A stretch of DNA of 7,547 nt from an uncultured Clostridia bacterium (GCA_947629615.1 CANRER010000067.1:1-7547), one strand, 5' to 3'. Positions 1 to 7,167 are shown, numbered from the stretch's first letter. A program made the numbers and translations. The notes: generated by a model from the letters alone, not told the origin.

Positions 1-1
1 G

Positions 2-1216
2 GGCTCGTCGCTCGGGCAGATACAAAGCTACAGCGACGTTTCGGCCACGGTCAGCTTCAACAGTTTGCAAATCCAAAGCATAAGCGAGGGCGACAGAGTG
101 ACCGTCGGCGTGGCCAGCCTTATGGACAGCGTCGGCGGCAGCGTGGCCCGCAAGTACGGCGCGCCCCACAGCGGCGCGGACGGCGCGGTTATGTATAACG
201 TAAAAATACGCCTCGACGACGGGCTCAACCTCGCGGCGGGAACGAAAATATCCGTCACCGTACATACAGCGAACGGCGATATCGAATGTCCCACCGGCGG
301 CGTAATCACCTACCCCGAGCCGGAGGACATCGAGGTCGAGGAGGCGGGCGAGATTACCGCCGTATATGTGGAAAACGGCGACACCGTGCGGGCGGGGCAG
401 GCCATAGCCCGCGTCGGCAGCGAAACCCTCGAGGACCTTGTGCTTGAGCGCGAAAAGGCCTGCCGCACGCTCGAGGAGGCTCTCGAAAACGCCCGCGAGA
501 GCGGCGAAAGCTCCGTCAAGGCCGCCCAAAAGGCTTGGCAGGACGCGAAGGACAGCCGCGAAAACGCCATCGAAAGCGTGGATAACGCCCAAAGCGCCCT
601 CGACGTGGCCAGAAAGGCCGCCGAGGATTACACCATTTATTCGCCCGTTTCCGGCGTTGTGCTTGAAAAGTACTACAAGGCCGGCGACAACTACAGTGGC
701 GAGGGCGAAAACCGCAGCCTTATGGTCGTGGCCGACATGAGCGCCATGACGTTTACGATAAACGTTGACGAGCTGGATATTTCGAACATAAAGGAGGGCC
801 AAAGCGTATCCGTCACGGCGGACGCGCTGCCCGGCGAACTGTTCATGGGCTCGGTAACGACGGTTTCGCGCATAGGCAATTCCGAAAGCGGCGTAACGGG
901 CTACCCGGTGGAGATAACCGTCAGCGACGTGGGCAGCCTCATGAGCGGCATGAACGTCACCGCCGAGATTAACGTCGGCGTGGCCGAGGACGTAATCGTT
1001 GCCCCGGCGACGGCGGTGTTCATGATGGGCGATATGTACTACGCCACGGTCGTGACCCCCGGCGAGGCCGAGGGCGAGGAGGTCGAAACGCAGGTGCAGG
1101 TCGAGGTAGGGCTTCACAGCGCCGACCTTTACGAGATAAAGTCCGGCCTTAACGAGGGCGACGTTCTGCGCGATATGGGCCTCGCCCCGCAGGACGGGGA
1201 TATGATGTACTGGTAA
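2..1216 (+). CDS. HlyD/MacA-like membrane-fusion (periplasmic adaptor) protein, 5' partial
   Basis: The frame is open from the left edge, so the true start lies upstream; the TTG at 65 is internal. The visible protein (about 404 residues) ends at TAA 1214-1216. Seen in order: a beta-barrel-like segment (about 44-268, VSFNSLQIQSISEGDRVTV...); a lipoyl half-motif (about 326-420, GEITAVYVENGDTVRAGQAI); a charged Ala/Glu/Lys-rich helical hairpin (about 428-627); the second lipoyl half (about 629-700, YTIYSPVSGVVLEKYYKAGD); a second beta-barrel (about 746-976, MTFTINVDELDISNIKEGQS); and a membrane-proximal C-terminal region. The split lipoyl domain flanking a coiled-coil hairpin is the hallmark of HlyD/MacA/RND-type adaptors, which link an inner-membrane transporter to the cell exterior or envelope. 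The permease gene follows 12 bases later, supporting a shared complex. The extra barrel before the first lipoyl half is unusual. The substrate cannot be told from sequence; family assignment is confident. Confidence 0.88.
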   Translation, partial: GSSLGQIQSYSDVSATVSFNSLQIQSISEGDRVTVGVASLMDSVGGSVARKYGAPHSGADGAVMYNVKIRLDDGLNLAAGTKISVTVHTANGDIECPTGGVITYPEPEDIEVEEAGEITAVYVENGDTVRAGQAIARVGSETLEDLVLEREKACRTLEEALENARESGESSVKAAQKAWQDAKDSRENAIESVDNAQSALDVARKAAEDYTIYSPVSGVVLEKYYKAGDNYSGEGENRSLMVVADMSAMTFTINVDELDISNIKEGQSVSVTADALPGELFMGSVTTVSRIGNSESGVTGYPVEITVSDVGSLMSGMNVTAEINVGVAEDVIVAPATAVFMMGDMYYATVVTPGEAEGEEVETQVQVEVGLHSADLYEIKSGLNEGDVLRDMGLAPQDGDMMYW

Positions 1217-1221
1217 AGGAG
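1215..1221 (+). promoter_or_regulatory. Shine-Dalgarno site for the permease gene
   Basis: AAAGGAG overlaps the TAA stop of the adaptor gene and sits 7 bases before the ATG at 1229. It fixes the permease start and suggests translational coupling with the adaptor. Confidence 0.8.
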
Positions 1222-1228
1222 CGTCGGC

Positions 1229-2419
1229 ATGAACGTTGTAATGAGCTTTAAGATGGCTCTGCAAAGCATAGCCTCGAACAAGGTGCGCTCGCTTCTGACG
1301 ATGCTCGGCATTATCATCGGCGTGCTGGCGGTTATAATTATGGTGAACATGGTCACCGCCGCCGCGATGGGTATGCGCGAGTGGATGGACCAGATGGACG
1401 CGAACGTGATAGAGCTTTACGTCAACCGCTACGGCGAAACCACCCGCCGCGTAACCCCCGCGGACGTGGATAACGTGGTTAAGGACAATCCCGACCTGCT
1501 CACCTTCGCCACCCCGCTCATAGAGGGCGGCGGCAAGGTGAAAAACGGCAACCGCAACCTTAACGGCCGCCTTTACGGCGCGAACGCGGGCTACGGCCTT
1601 ATGAAGAACAGCGCCCTCGCGGGCGGCGGATTTTTCACCTCGTCCGACGTGAACAACCGCTCGAGCGTGGCCGTCATCGGCGAATACGTGCGCCGTCAGC
1701 TTTTCGGCGGGCGCGACCCTGTCGGGCAGGAGATAAAGATAGAGGGCGAGGTGTTCACCGTCGTCGGACTCTTTAAGCAGCAAAGCGAGGAGCTTAACGA
1801 GTGGGGCGACGACGCCCGCATAGTCATACCCTACACCCGCGCCCAGCGGCTGATGAAGAACGCCCGCGTGAGCGAGTACTTCGTCGGCGTGACCGACCCA
1901 AAGCTTTCCACCCAAGCGGTGAACAAGATAAAGGAGCTTTTCAAGCGCGTATATCAGGACGATAACGCCGTTTATGTGTATAATCAGGCCGAAAATATGC
2001 AGCAGCTAAACGACGAGATAAACTCCATGTCGCTGCTCGCGGCGGCCATCGCGGGTATATCGCTGCTCGTCGGGGGCATAGGCATAATGAACATCATGCT
2101 TGTAACCGTCACCGAGCGCACCCGCGAGATCGGCATAAGAAAGGCCGTGGGCGCGAAAATGCGCAGCATACTGACGCAGTTTCTTATCGAATCGGCGGTC
2201 ATAAGCTGCATCGGGGGGTGCATCGGCATAGCCTTGGGCGTTGTGGGCAGCGAGTTTGCCACCATGGCCTTCGGCTATGACTCGGTGCCTATCGTGGACC
2301 AAATCCCCGTCATCGCGGCCTCGTTCGGCTTTTCCGCCTTGGTGGGCGTGTTCTTCGGCTTTTACCCCGCCTTTAAGGCCGCGCGTATGAAGCCCATCGA
2401 CGCGCTCAGATATGAGTAG
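1229..2419 (+). CDS. MacB/FtsX-type ABC transporter permease
   Basis: This is a 396-residue standalone permease of the MacB/FtsX (type VII ABC) family. The N-terminus (MSFKMALQSIASNKVRSLLT, from residue 5) leads into TM1 (about 19-44). A large extracytoplasmic MacB_PCD-like domain follows (about 45-260, with VAVIGEYVRRQLFGGRDPVG and a VFTVVGLF strand). Three more membrane segments are at about 268-292, 313-345 and 355-382. After TM2 comes the family signature ERTREIGIRKAVGAK (about 296-310), the cytoplasmic element that contacts the ATPase. The end, FYPAFKAARMKPIDALRYE, is also typical. Length fits permeases whose ATPase is a separate protein; no nucleotide-binding domain is fused. Such proteins work with an adaptor and a LolD/MacB-type ATPase in export or mechanotransmission across the envelope. 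Unusually, the adaptor gene abuts directly with no ATPase gene between. The ATPase may be upstream of the window or supplied in trans. Confidence 0.93.
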   Translation: MNVVMSFKMALQSIASNKVRSLLTMLGIIIGVLAVIIMVNMVTAAAMGMREWMDQMDANVIELYVNRYGETTRRVTPADVDNVVKDNPDLLTFATPLIEGGGKVKNGNRNLNGRLYGANAGYGLMKNSALAGGGFFTSSDVNNRSSVAVIGEYVRRQLFGGRDPVGQEIKIEGEVFTVVGLFKQQSEELNEWGDDARIVIPYTRAQRLMKNARVSEYFVGVTDPKLSTQAVNKIKELFKRVYQDDNAVYVYNQAENMQQLNDEINSMSLLAAAIAGISLLVGGIGIMNIMLVTVTERTREIGIRKAVGAKMRSILTQFLIESAVISCIGGCIGIALGVVGSEFATMAFGYDSVPIVDQIPVIAASFGFSALVGVFFGFYPAFKAARMKPIDALRYE

Positions 2420-2423
2420 GGAG
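2418..2423 (+). promoter_or_regulatory. Shine-Dalgarno site deciding the SLH protein start
   Basis: AGGGAG overlaps the TAG stop of the permease gene (2417-2419) and lies 8 bases before the ATG at 2432. It therefore favours 2432 over the in-frame GTG at 2423, which would overlap the site itself. Starting at 2432 also gives a clean signal peptide (MIKKIIAATL...). Confidence 0.78.
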
Positions 2424-2431
2424 TGATTGAA

Positions 2432-3847
2432 ATGATAAAAAAGATAATCGCGGCCACGCTCGCGGCGCTGCTCGCCGCCGCTCCCGCACTGGCCGATTTT
2501 GCCGACGTGGCCGACCCCGCGCAGGCCGAGGCCGCGCGTACCCTCGCCACGCTCGGCGTGCTTTCGGGCTTCCCCGACGGCAGCTTCCGCCCCGACGATT
2601 ACGTCACAAGGGAGCAGTTCGCCAAAATCGCCGTCAGATTGCTCGGGCAGGAGGAAAAGGCCGCCGCCTCGCTTTCGGCCACGGCCTTTACCGACGTTTC
2701 GCCCGACAGCTGGGCCTTGGGCTATATCTCCTACGTCGCCGAAACGGGCATAATCGCGGGCTTCCCCGACGGCAGCTTCGGCGGGGGAAGGGTTTTGACC
2801 TTCGCTCAGGCCGTGACGGCGCTCATGCGCTGCATGGACTATACCGACGACGACATCGGCTTTCACTGGCCCGCCGATTTTGTGAGCAAGGCCCGTGCGC
2901 TGGGGCTGGATAAGGGCGTGGAGCTTTCCGCGAACGACCCCGTCACGCGCGGCGACATGGCCGTTATCGTGAATAACGCCCTGACGGCCGACCTCAACGG
3001 CCAAGTCGGCACGCCGCTCGCCTCCAAGGCGGGGATAACCGTCTACGACGACGCGCTGCTTTACGGGCTGAACAAAAGCGACAGCGGCGTTGTGGAAACC
3101 AGCGAGGGCAGCTTCAAGCTCTTGCCCGACGCGCCCGGGGCGGGCAGCTTCGGCAGCTCGGGAAGGCTGTTCGTCAGCCGCGAGGGCGAGCTTTTGATGT
3201 TTAAGAGCGACGGCGGCGACGGGCGCGAGATAGTCGTTACGTCGAGCCTCGCCAACGCCGACCGCCGCACCGTTGACATAAGCTGGGAGGGCGGCTCCGT
3301 CAGCCTGCCCTATAACGGCACGGTGTTTGCCGACGGCGAAAAAACCACCGCCGAGGCCATAGCCGAGCGGCTCACCACCGGCAGCCGAATGAAGCTGTTT
3401 TACGACGACGCGGGCGCGTTCAAGAGCGCCGTCGCCGACATATACACGATGGAAGGCCCCAAAACCGTCACCACCGGCGGGCGGCAGATATACGACCTGT
3501 TCGCCGTCGCCCCCTCGCCGACGGTTATCCGACGCGGCGTAAGGGCCGATATTGACGACATCGCCATTTACGACATAGTTTACTACGATGCGAACACCAA
3601 CACCGTCTACGCCTACGACGCGAAGGCGAGCGGGATATACGAAAAGGCCGAGCCGCTGAAATCGTCCGTCACTCACGTGACAGTCGGGGGCAAAAGCTAC
3701 AAAATCGGCTCGTCCGAGGCCGTCGGCAAGCTCAACGAGTCCGCGGGGGCCTTCGCGGAGGGCGATTTTGTGACGCTGCTCGGGCCGTCCGGCTGCGGCA
3801 AGACGACGACGCTGCGGATTATCGCGGGTCTCCGAAGCGGAGTATAA
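2432..3847 (+). CDS. SLH-domain surface protein, N-terminal part, truncated by frame disruption
   Basis: As it stands this encodes 471 residues. Residues 1-21 are a signal peptide (MIKK start, hydrophobic core, APALA before DF). Three S-layer-homology domains follow: SLH1 at about 22-71 (GFPDGSF, VTREQFAKIAV), SLH2 at about 86-136 (FTDVSPDSWALGYI, GFPDGSF) and a weaker SLH3 at about 145-185 (VTRGDMAVIVNNAL). SLH domains bind secondary cell-wall polymers, so the protein should be wall-anchored. In SLH2 the usual TRAE-like motif reads TFAQ. The remainder to about 447 is a beta-rich region of unknown function. From about residue 444 the sequence becomes an ABC-ATPase Walker A segment, then ends at TAA 3845-3847. 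The family's continuation (from about VSEAEYKADKD) lies in another frame downstream to 4604. This is therefore the front of a split gene, either a real pseudogene or a sequence error. The RBS is good and the permease gene is immediately upstream. Confidence 0.85.
   Translation: MIKKIIAATLAALLAAAPALADFADVADPAQAEAARTLATLGVLSGFPDGSFRPDDYVTREQFAKIAVRLLGQEEKAAASLSATAFTDVSPDSWALGYISYVAETGIIAGFPDGSFGGGRVLTFAQAVTALMRCMDYTDDDIGFHWPADFVSKARALGLDKGVELSANDPVTRGDMAVIVNNALTADLNGQVGTPLASKAGITVYDDALLYGLNKSDSGVVETSEGSFKLLPDAPGAGSFGSSGRLFVSREGELLMFKSDGGDGREIVVTSSLANADRRTVDISWEGGSVSLPYNGTVFADGEKTTAEAIAERLTTGSRMKLFYDDAGAFKSAVADIYTMEGPKTVTTGGRQIYDLFAVAPSPTVIRRGVRADIDDIAIYDIVYYDANTNTVYAYDAKASGIYEKAEPLKSSVTHVTVGGKSYKIGSSEAVGKLNESAGAFAEGDFVTLLGPSGCGKTTTLRIIAGLRSGV
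2565..2587 (+). repeat. SLH motif DNA repeat, copy 1
   Basis: A 23-base sequence beginning CGGGCTTCCCCGACGGC is identical to 2757-2779. It encodes the GFPDGSF core of SLH1. The two copies are 192 bases (64 codons) apart, in the same frame, matching the SLH repeat period. Confidence 0.85.
2757..2779 (+). repeat. SLH motif DNA repeat, copy 2
   Basis: Exact second copy of the 23-base unit at 2565-2587, encoding the GFPDGSF core of SLH2. Nucleotide identity is limited to this core. This points to strong conservation or local gene conversion of the motif rather than a recent whole-domain duplication. Confidence 0.85.
3771..3833 (+). other. ABC-ATPase Walker A fragment inserted in the SLH gene
   Basis: In the SLH frame this stretch reads VTLLGPSGCGKTTTLRIIAG, then L. 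The Walker A GPSGCGKT is at 3782-3805 (residues 451-458 of the N-terminal protein). It matches the consensus of importer-type ATPases of the MalK/PotA/UgpC class, not the LolD/MacB type (GPSGSGKST) expected for the neighbouring permease. No Q-loop, ABC signature or Walker B follows. The left join falls in GDFVTLL, which fits both an SLH-protein strand and the ABC consensus. The right join falls near GTCTC (3828-3832), which fits both ABC ...AGL and the SLH continuation VSEAEYK. Short matches at both ends suggest a microhomology-type join or a chimeric read or assembly. The block shifts the downstream frame by +1. Confidence 0.72.
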
Positions 3848-3884
3848 GGCCGACAAGGACTACTCCTCGAAGAAGGGCCGCCTG

Positions 3885-4604
3885 ATGGAGCTGGCCTTCG
3901 CCGACGGCGCGGCCACGCTCAAATCCGTGACCTACAGCCCCAAGTCGGGCGCGCTCGATAAGGAGCTCATGACCTTCGGCGGCAGCTGGATAGCCGCCGA
4001 CTGCAGCGTGCTGGTTCTGGCCTCGAACCCCGACGATGGCCCCGCCGTGGTGCGCAAGATACGCGTTTCCGATATTGACGGAGCCTCGCTCTCGAAAAAT
4101 CAGGTGCTTCACGCCGAGCTTTCCGGCCCGATGAGCGACGTCACTCTGCTCTACCTTCAGAACGTGACGAAAACCGACTACGAGTACGGCGTGATAACCG
4201 CCGCCGATACCGTCGTCGATAGGGACGAGCAGGGCAACGTCATTCGCAAGTATACCTCCGGCAGCTACGCCGTGCTGCTCCACGGCGAGGAAACCAGCGT
4301 GTTCGCGGGCAGGCGCGTGTTCGCCACGCCCGTCGTCGGCATCAACTCCCTCACGGGCGAGTTTACCGACGCCGTGCTGATGGACAGCGGCAAGCGGCTG
4401 ACAGCCGTCAGCGGCGGGCGGCTGAAGCTGGATAACACGGTCTACCGCGCGGCGGAGGACTTCGAGATATACCGCCGCATGGACGGCGAATACTCCCTCA
4501 TATCCGCCGACGAGGCCCTGCGCCTCGGCTCCGCAACGGTGGAGCTTTACGGCGACGCCGGCGTTAAAAGCGGCGGCAGGGTGCGCATTGTCATCATAAG
4601 ATAA
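3885..4604 (+). pseudogene. C-terminal part of the disrupted SLH-domain protein
   Basis: The open frame holds 239 residues from the first ATG at 3885. The coherent family-like sequence begins earlier, at about 3828 (VSEAEYKADKDYSSKKGRLM), so this ATG is internal to a once longer protein. It has no signal peptide, no membrane segment and no convincing Shine-Dalgarno site; the purine run GAAGAAGGG just upstream encodes Lys-Lys-Gly. The content is beta-rich with alternating charged and hydrophobic strands (GSWIAADCSVLVLAS, DYEYGVITAADTVVDRDEQ), like the C-terminal region of large clostridial SLH proteins, and it ends IVIIR at TAA 4602-4604. Joined to 2432-3847 with the frame corrected, it would give a surface protein of about 710-725 residues. 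The segment shows no stops or decay, so the break is recent or artefactual. If real, the fragment would probably be untranslated or stay cytoplasmic. Confidence 0.7.
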
Positions 4605-4610
4605 AGGAAG
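4603..4610 (+). promoter_or_regulatory. Shine-Dalgarno site for the P-type ATPase homologue
   Basis: AAAGGAAG overlaps the preceding TAA stop and lies 7 bases before the ATG at 4618. An ATG at 4611 is out of frame and hits TAA after five codons, so 4618 is the start. Confidence 0.75.
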
Positions 4611-4617
4611 ATGAAAA

Positions 4618-7167
4618 ATGAACTATAAACTGTCCGCCGCCGAGCTCGCCGCCGAGCTTGGCTCCGACACGGAAACCGGCCTCACGGTCGAACGCGCTCA
4701 CGAGCGCATACACAGCCGTGGGCGCAACGTAATTCGCGTGCCGAAGGTGAAGCGAACGTTCGCAGGCGTTTTCCGCCGTCTGCTTTCGCCCCTGAACGTG
4801 GCGCTGCTGCTCATGGCCGCGCTCCAGCTTGCGGCGGGCGGGGCGGATAGGTTCCTCGTGGCCGCCGCGCTGGCTCTTTGCGCGGCGGTGGGCGCGGCGG
4901 TGTGGTATATCGGGCTGCGCCGCCAAGGCTCCGAGGCCGCCGCTCTTAAAAGCGCGCGCGAGCAAAGCGTGCGCGTCGTTCGCGGCGGCAGCGAGCAAAC
5001 CGTTCTCGCTACGCTCCTGACGAGGGGCGACGTGATACTCCTCTCGCAGGGCCAAACCGTCCCCGCCGACGCGAAGATAATCTCGTGTCGGTCGCTCGTC
5101 GTGGACGAAAGCTTTATCGACGGCGACGGCTCGTCGGTCACAAAGTCCGCCGTGTGCGGGCTGGAGGACGAAAGCATAACCGTTCTTTACATGGGTTCAA
5201 AAATCCTCGCCGGCAGCGCGAGAGCCATCGTCACCGAGGTCGGCGGCGAAACCCAGCTCGGCCGCGCCGTCGAGGCCCTTGGCCGCAAAGAGCCCTCCTC
5301 GGCCTTGGCGGCGAGGGTTTCGTCCATAGGCTCTATCTGCGCCGCCGCGGCGGCCGTAATGTGGGCGGCCGCGCTGATACTGCGCCTCGCGGGGGGCTAC
5401 GGGGCGGCCTCCGCTTTCTCCAATTCCTGCGCCGCCGCGCTGACGGCGGCCCCGGTGTCGCTCGCGGCGATTTTGCTCGCGACCTCCGCCCTCGATATAC
5501 TCGGCCTTAAAAAGCGCGGCGTGACGGTCGGCTCCGTTTCGGCGATGGAGGCCGTAGGCGGCTCGACGGTACTGTGCGTGGGCAAGCGCGGCGCGCTGAC
5601 GGAGCTCGGCTTCGGCGTGGGCGAGCTGCGCCCGAGCAAGGGCTTTAACGAAAATGACCTCCGCCTGCTCGCGGCCATGTGTACCACCGCCGAAATAAAC
5701 GGGGGCCGCGCCTCGGGCGACCCCATGCAGGCCGCCCTGATAGCCGACGCTCTCTCGAACGGCTTCACCGCCGCCGATATACGCGAAAACGCCCCTATTG
5801 AGCGCGTGCTTGATAATCGCGGCTCGGCTCATGTTATGACGACCGTCCACAAAGCGGAGGGCGGGCTCAGGATAATCTGCAAGGGCGGGGCCGACGCGGT
5901 GCTGTCGCGCTGCGCCTATATATACGATAACGGCGCGCGCCTGCTCGACCCCTCCCGCGATATTGCCGCCGTCATCGGCGAGGCCCAGTCAATGGCCGCC
6001 AAGGAGCTTACCGTCATCGGCGTTGCCTATAAGGACGCGCACGACCCCGGCTCCGACCCCGAAAGCGGCCTCACCTTCGTGGGCCTTGTCGGGCTCAGCA
6101 ATCCCCTCCGCAAGGACTCTCCGCAGGCCGTTAAGGTGCTCAATTCGATGGGCGTCAAGGTCTGCGTCATAACCGACGACAACCTCACCTCCGCCTCGGC
6201 CGTGGCCGAGGACTGCGGCATAGGGGCTTCGGCGGTTTATCGCGGGGCCGAGCGCATCGGCTCGCTCCGCCGCTTAACGCGCAACACCGTTCTCGCCGAT
6301 ACTCCCCCCTCGATGAAGGCCGATATTGTGGCCGAGATAAACTCCGCCGGGGAAAGCGTCGTCACCGTGGGCCGCTCCGTCGGCGACGTGGACGCCATGA
6401 GCCGCAGCGCGGCCTCCGCCGCCACCGACGCCTCCGCCGGAGTGTGCGCCGCCGCCGCCGATGTGAACGTCAGCGGCGCGGGGCTTATGCGGCTTGCCGC
6501 CGCCGTGCGCGAGTGCAAGCGCATATTCGTCAATAACGAGCGCATCGTGGGGTATCTGCTCTCGTGCAACGCGGCGGAGATGTTCTGCGCCGTGCTTGCG
6601 CTGGCGATGGGCTATTCGATACCGTTTTCGCCGCTGGCGCTCATCTGGCTCAATGTAGTTATGGCCTCGATAGGGGCCGTGGCCGTCTGGCGCGAGCCGT
6701 ATCATCGGCGCGACAGCGTGCGGGCGAAGCGTCAGGGCCGCGACGGAGGGCGCGTCACGGCGGCCCTATTGCGCGGAGTAATCTGGCGCGGCGCGCTCAT
6801 GGGCGGCGCGGCTATGGCGTTTTACGCCGCCTCGGCGGGCTCGCTCTCGGTGGAGGCTCGCCGCGCGGCCGTGTTCGCGGCTCTGTGCGCGGCCTTCGTG
6901 CTGATGGCCCAAAGCTGTCGGGGCGACGAGCCCGTGGTTAAGCGGTTCGGCAAAAACCCCGCCGCGCTGGTCTGCCTCGCGCTCGGGCTTGGGGCGGGGG
7001 CCTTGGCTTTGCTCGCGCCACCGCTCGCCTCGGCTCTCGGCGTGGGAGCGGCGGCCCCGGCTCCGCTTTCGGCGGCCGTAGGGGCAGGCGCGATTTCCGC
7101 CGTAATCGCGGAGCTTTTCAAGGCCGTCCGCGAGGCGGCTAAGCCGAAAAAGAAAAAACGCGCGTAG
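4618..7167 (+). CDS. P2-type cation ATPase homologue lacking catalytic residues (probable pseudoenzyme)
   Basis: The 849-residue uninterrupted protein matches bacterial Ca2+/cation P2-ATPases in length and order. It has an N-terminal cation-ATPase segment (about 3-45); TM1-2 (about 55-98); an actuator domain (about 110-225); TM3-4 (about 236-292); P and N domains (about 300-635); TM5-10 (about 643-836); and a Lys-rich tail. Family landmarks survive: VDES (162-165), SGDPMQAAL (366-374), CKGGAD (421-426), TM5 LLSCNAAE and TM6 WLN. The catalytic signatures do not. TGES is DGDG (168-171), PEGLP is PVSLA (279-283), DKTGT is GKRGA (322-326, phosphorylated Asp replaced by Gly), DPPR is NPLR (495-498), TGD is TDD (519-521), and GDGVND is GRSVGD (585-590). 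The TM6 Asp of the NxxTD motif is Ala683. Spacing between motifs is kept; from the PEGLP Pro to the phospho-site it is 43 residues, as I recall for SERCA. It should therefore sit in the membrane without ATP-driven transport. A regulatory or scaffolding role is inference; early decay of a paralogue is the alternative. Confidence 0.87.
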   Translation: MNYKLSAAELAAELGSDTETGLTVERAHERIHSRGRNVIRVPKVKRTFAGVFRRLLSPLNVALLLMAALQLAAGGADRFLVAAALALCAAVGAAVWYIGLRRQGSEAAALKSAREQSVRVVRGGSEQTVLATLLTRGDVILLSQGQTVPADAKIISCRSLVVDESFIDGDGSSVTKSAVCGLEDESITVLYMGSKILAGSARAIVTEVGGETQLGRAVEALGRKEPSSALAARVSSIGSICAAAAAVMWAAALILRLAGGYGAASAFSNSCAAALTAAPVSLAAILLATSALDILGLKKRGVTVGSVSAMEAVGGSTVLCVGKRGALTELGFGVGELRPSKGFNENDLRLLAAMCTTAEINGGRASGDPMQAALIADALSNGFTAADIRENAPIERVLDNRGSAHVMTTVHKAEGGLRIICKGGADAVLSRCAYIYDNGARLLDPSRDIAAVIGEAQSMAAKELTVIGVAYKDAHDPGSDPESGLTFVGLVGLSNPLRKDSPQAVKVLNSMGVKVCVITDDNLTSASAVAEDCGIGASAVYRGAERIGSLRRLTRNTVLADTPPSMKADIVAEINSAGESVVTVGRSVGDVDAMSRSAASAATDASAGVCAAAADVNVSGAGLMRLAAAVRECKRIFVNNERIVGYLLSCNAAEMFCAVLALAMGYSIPFSPLALIWLNVVMASIGAVAVWREPYHRRDSVRAKRQGRDGGRVTAALLRGVIWRGALMGGAAMAFYAASAGSLSVEARRAAVFAALCAAFVLMAQSCRGDEPVVKRFGKNPAALVCLALGLGAGALALLAPPLASALGVGAAAPAPLSAAVGAGAISAVIAELFKAVREAAKPKKKKRA

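Noticed and set aside
65..67. TTG as the start of the adaptor
   Set aside because: The frame is open and protein-like (SYSDVSATVSFNS) back to the window edge, and the position falls inside a beta-barrel segment, so the true start is upstream.
2423..2425. GTG as the start of the SLH protein
   Set aside because: It overlaps the AGGGAG site. The ATG at 2432 has proper spacing and gives a standard signal peptide.
3782..3847. A functional ATPase domain in the SLH protein
   Set aside because: Only the P-loop and one following helix turn are present; Q-loop, signature motif, Walker B and H-loop are all missing, and the frame stops within 14 codons of the P-loop.
3828..3850. Programmed ribosomal frameshift joining the two SLH halves
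   Set aside because: I see no slippery heptamer, and the Walker A block is foreign to SLH proteins, so an insertion explains the shift better.
2006..3856. A 616-codon open frame on the - strand across the permease and SLH genes
   Set aside because: It runs opposite to two well-supported genes, its translation is low-complexity and rich in Gly/Arg/His/Ala with no recognisable domain, and such antisense frames are expected in GC-rich coding DNA.
3885..3887. Independent gene start for the downstream SLH fragment
   Set aside because: There is no convincing RBS or signal peptide, and family-like sequence continues upstream of this ATG in the same frame to about 3828.
5197..5850. A 217-codon - strand open frame inside the ATPase homologue, and similar antisense frames at 6274-6705 and 6766-7179
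   Set aside because: Compositional shadows of the + strand gene with no recognisable motif.
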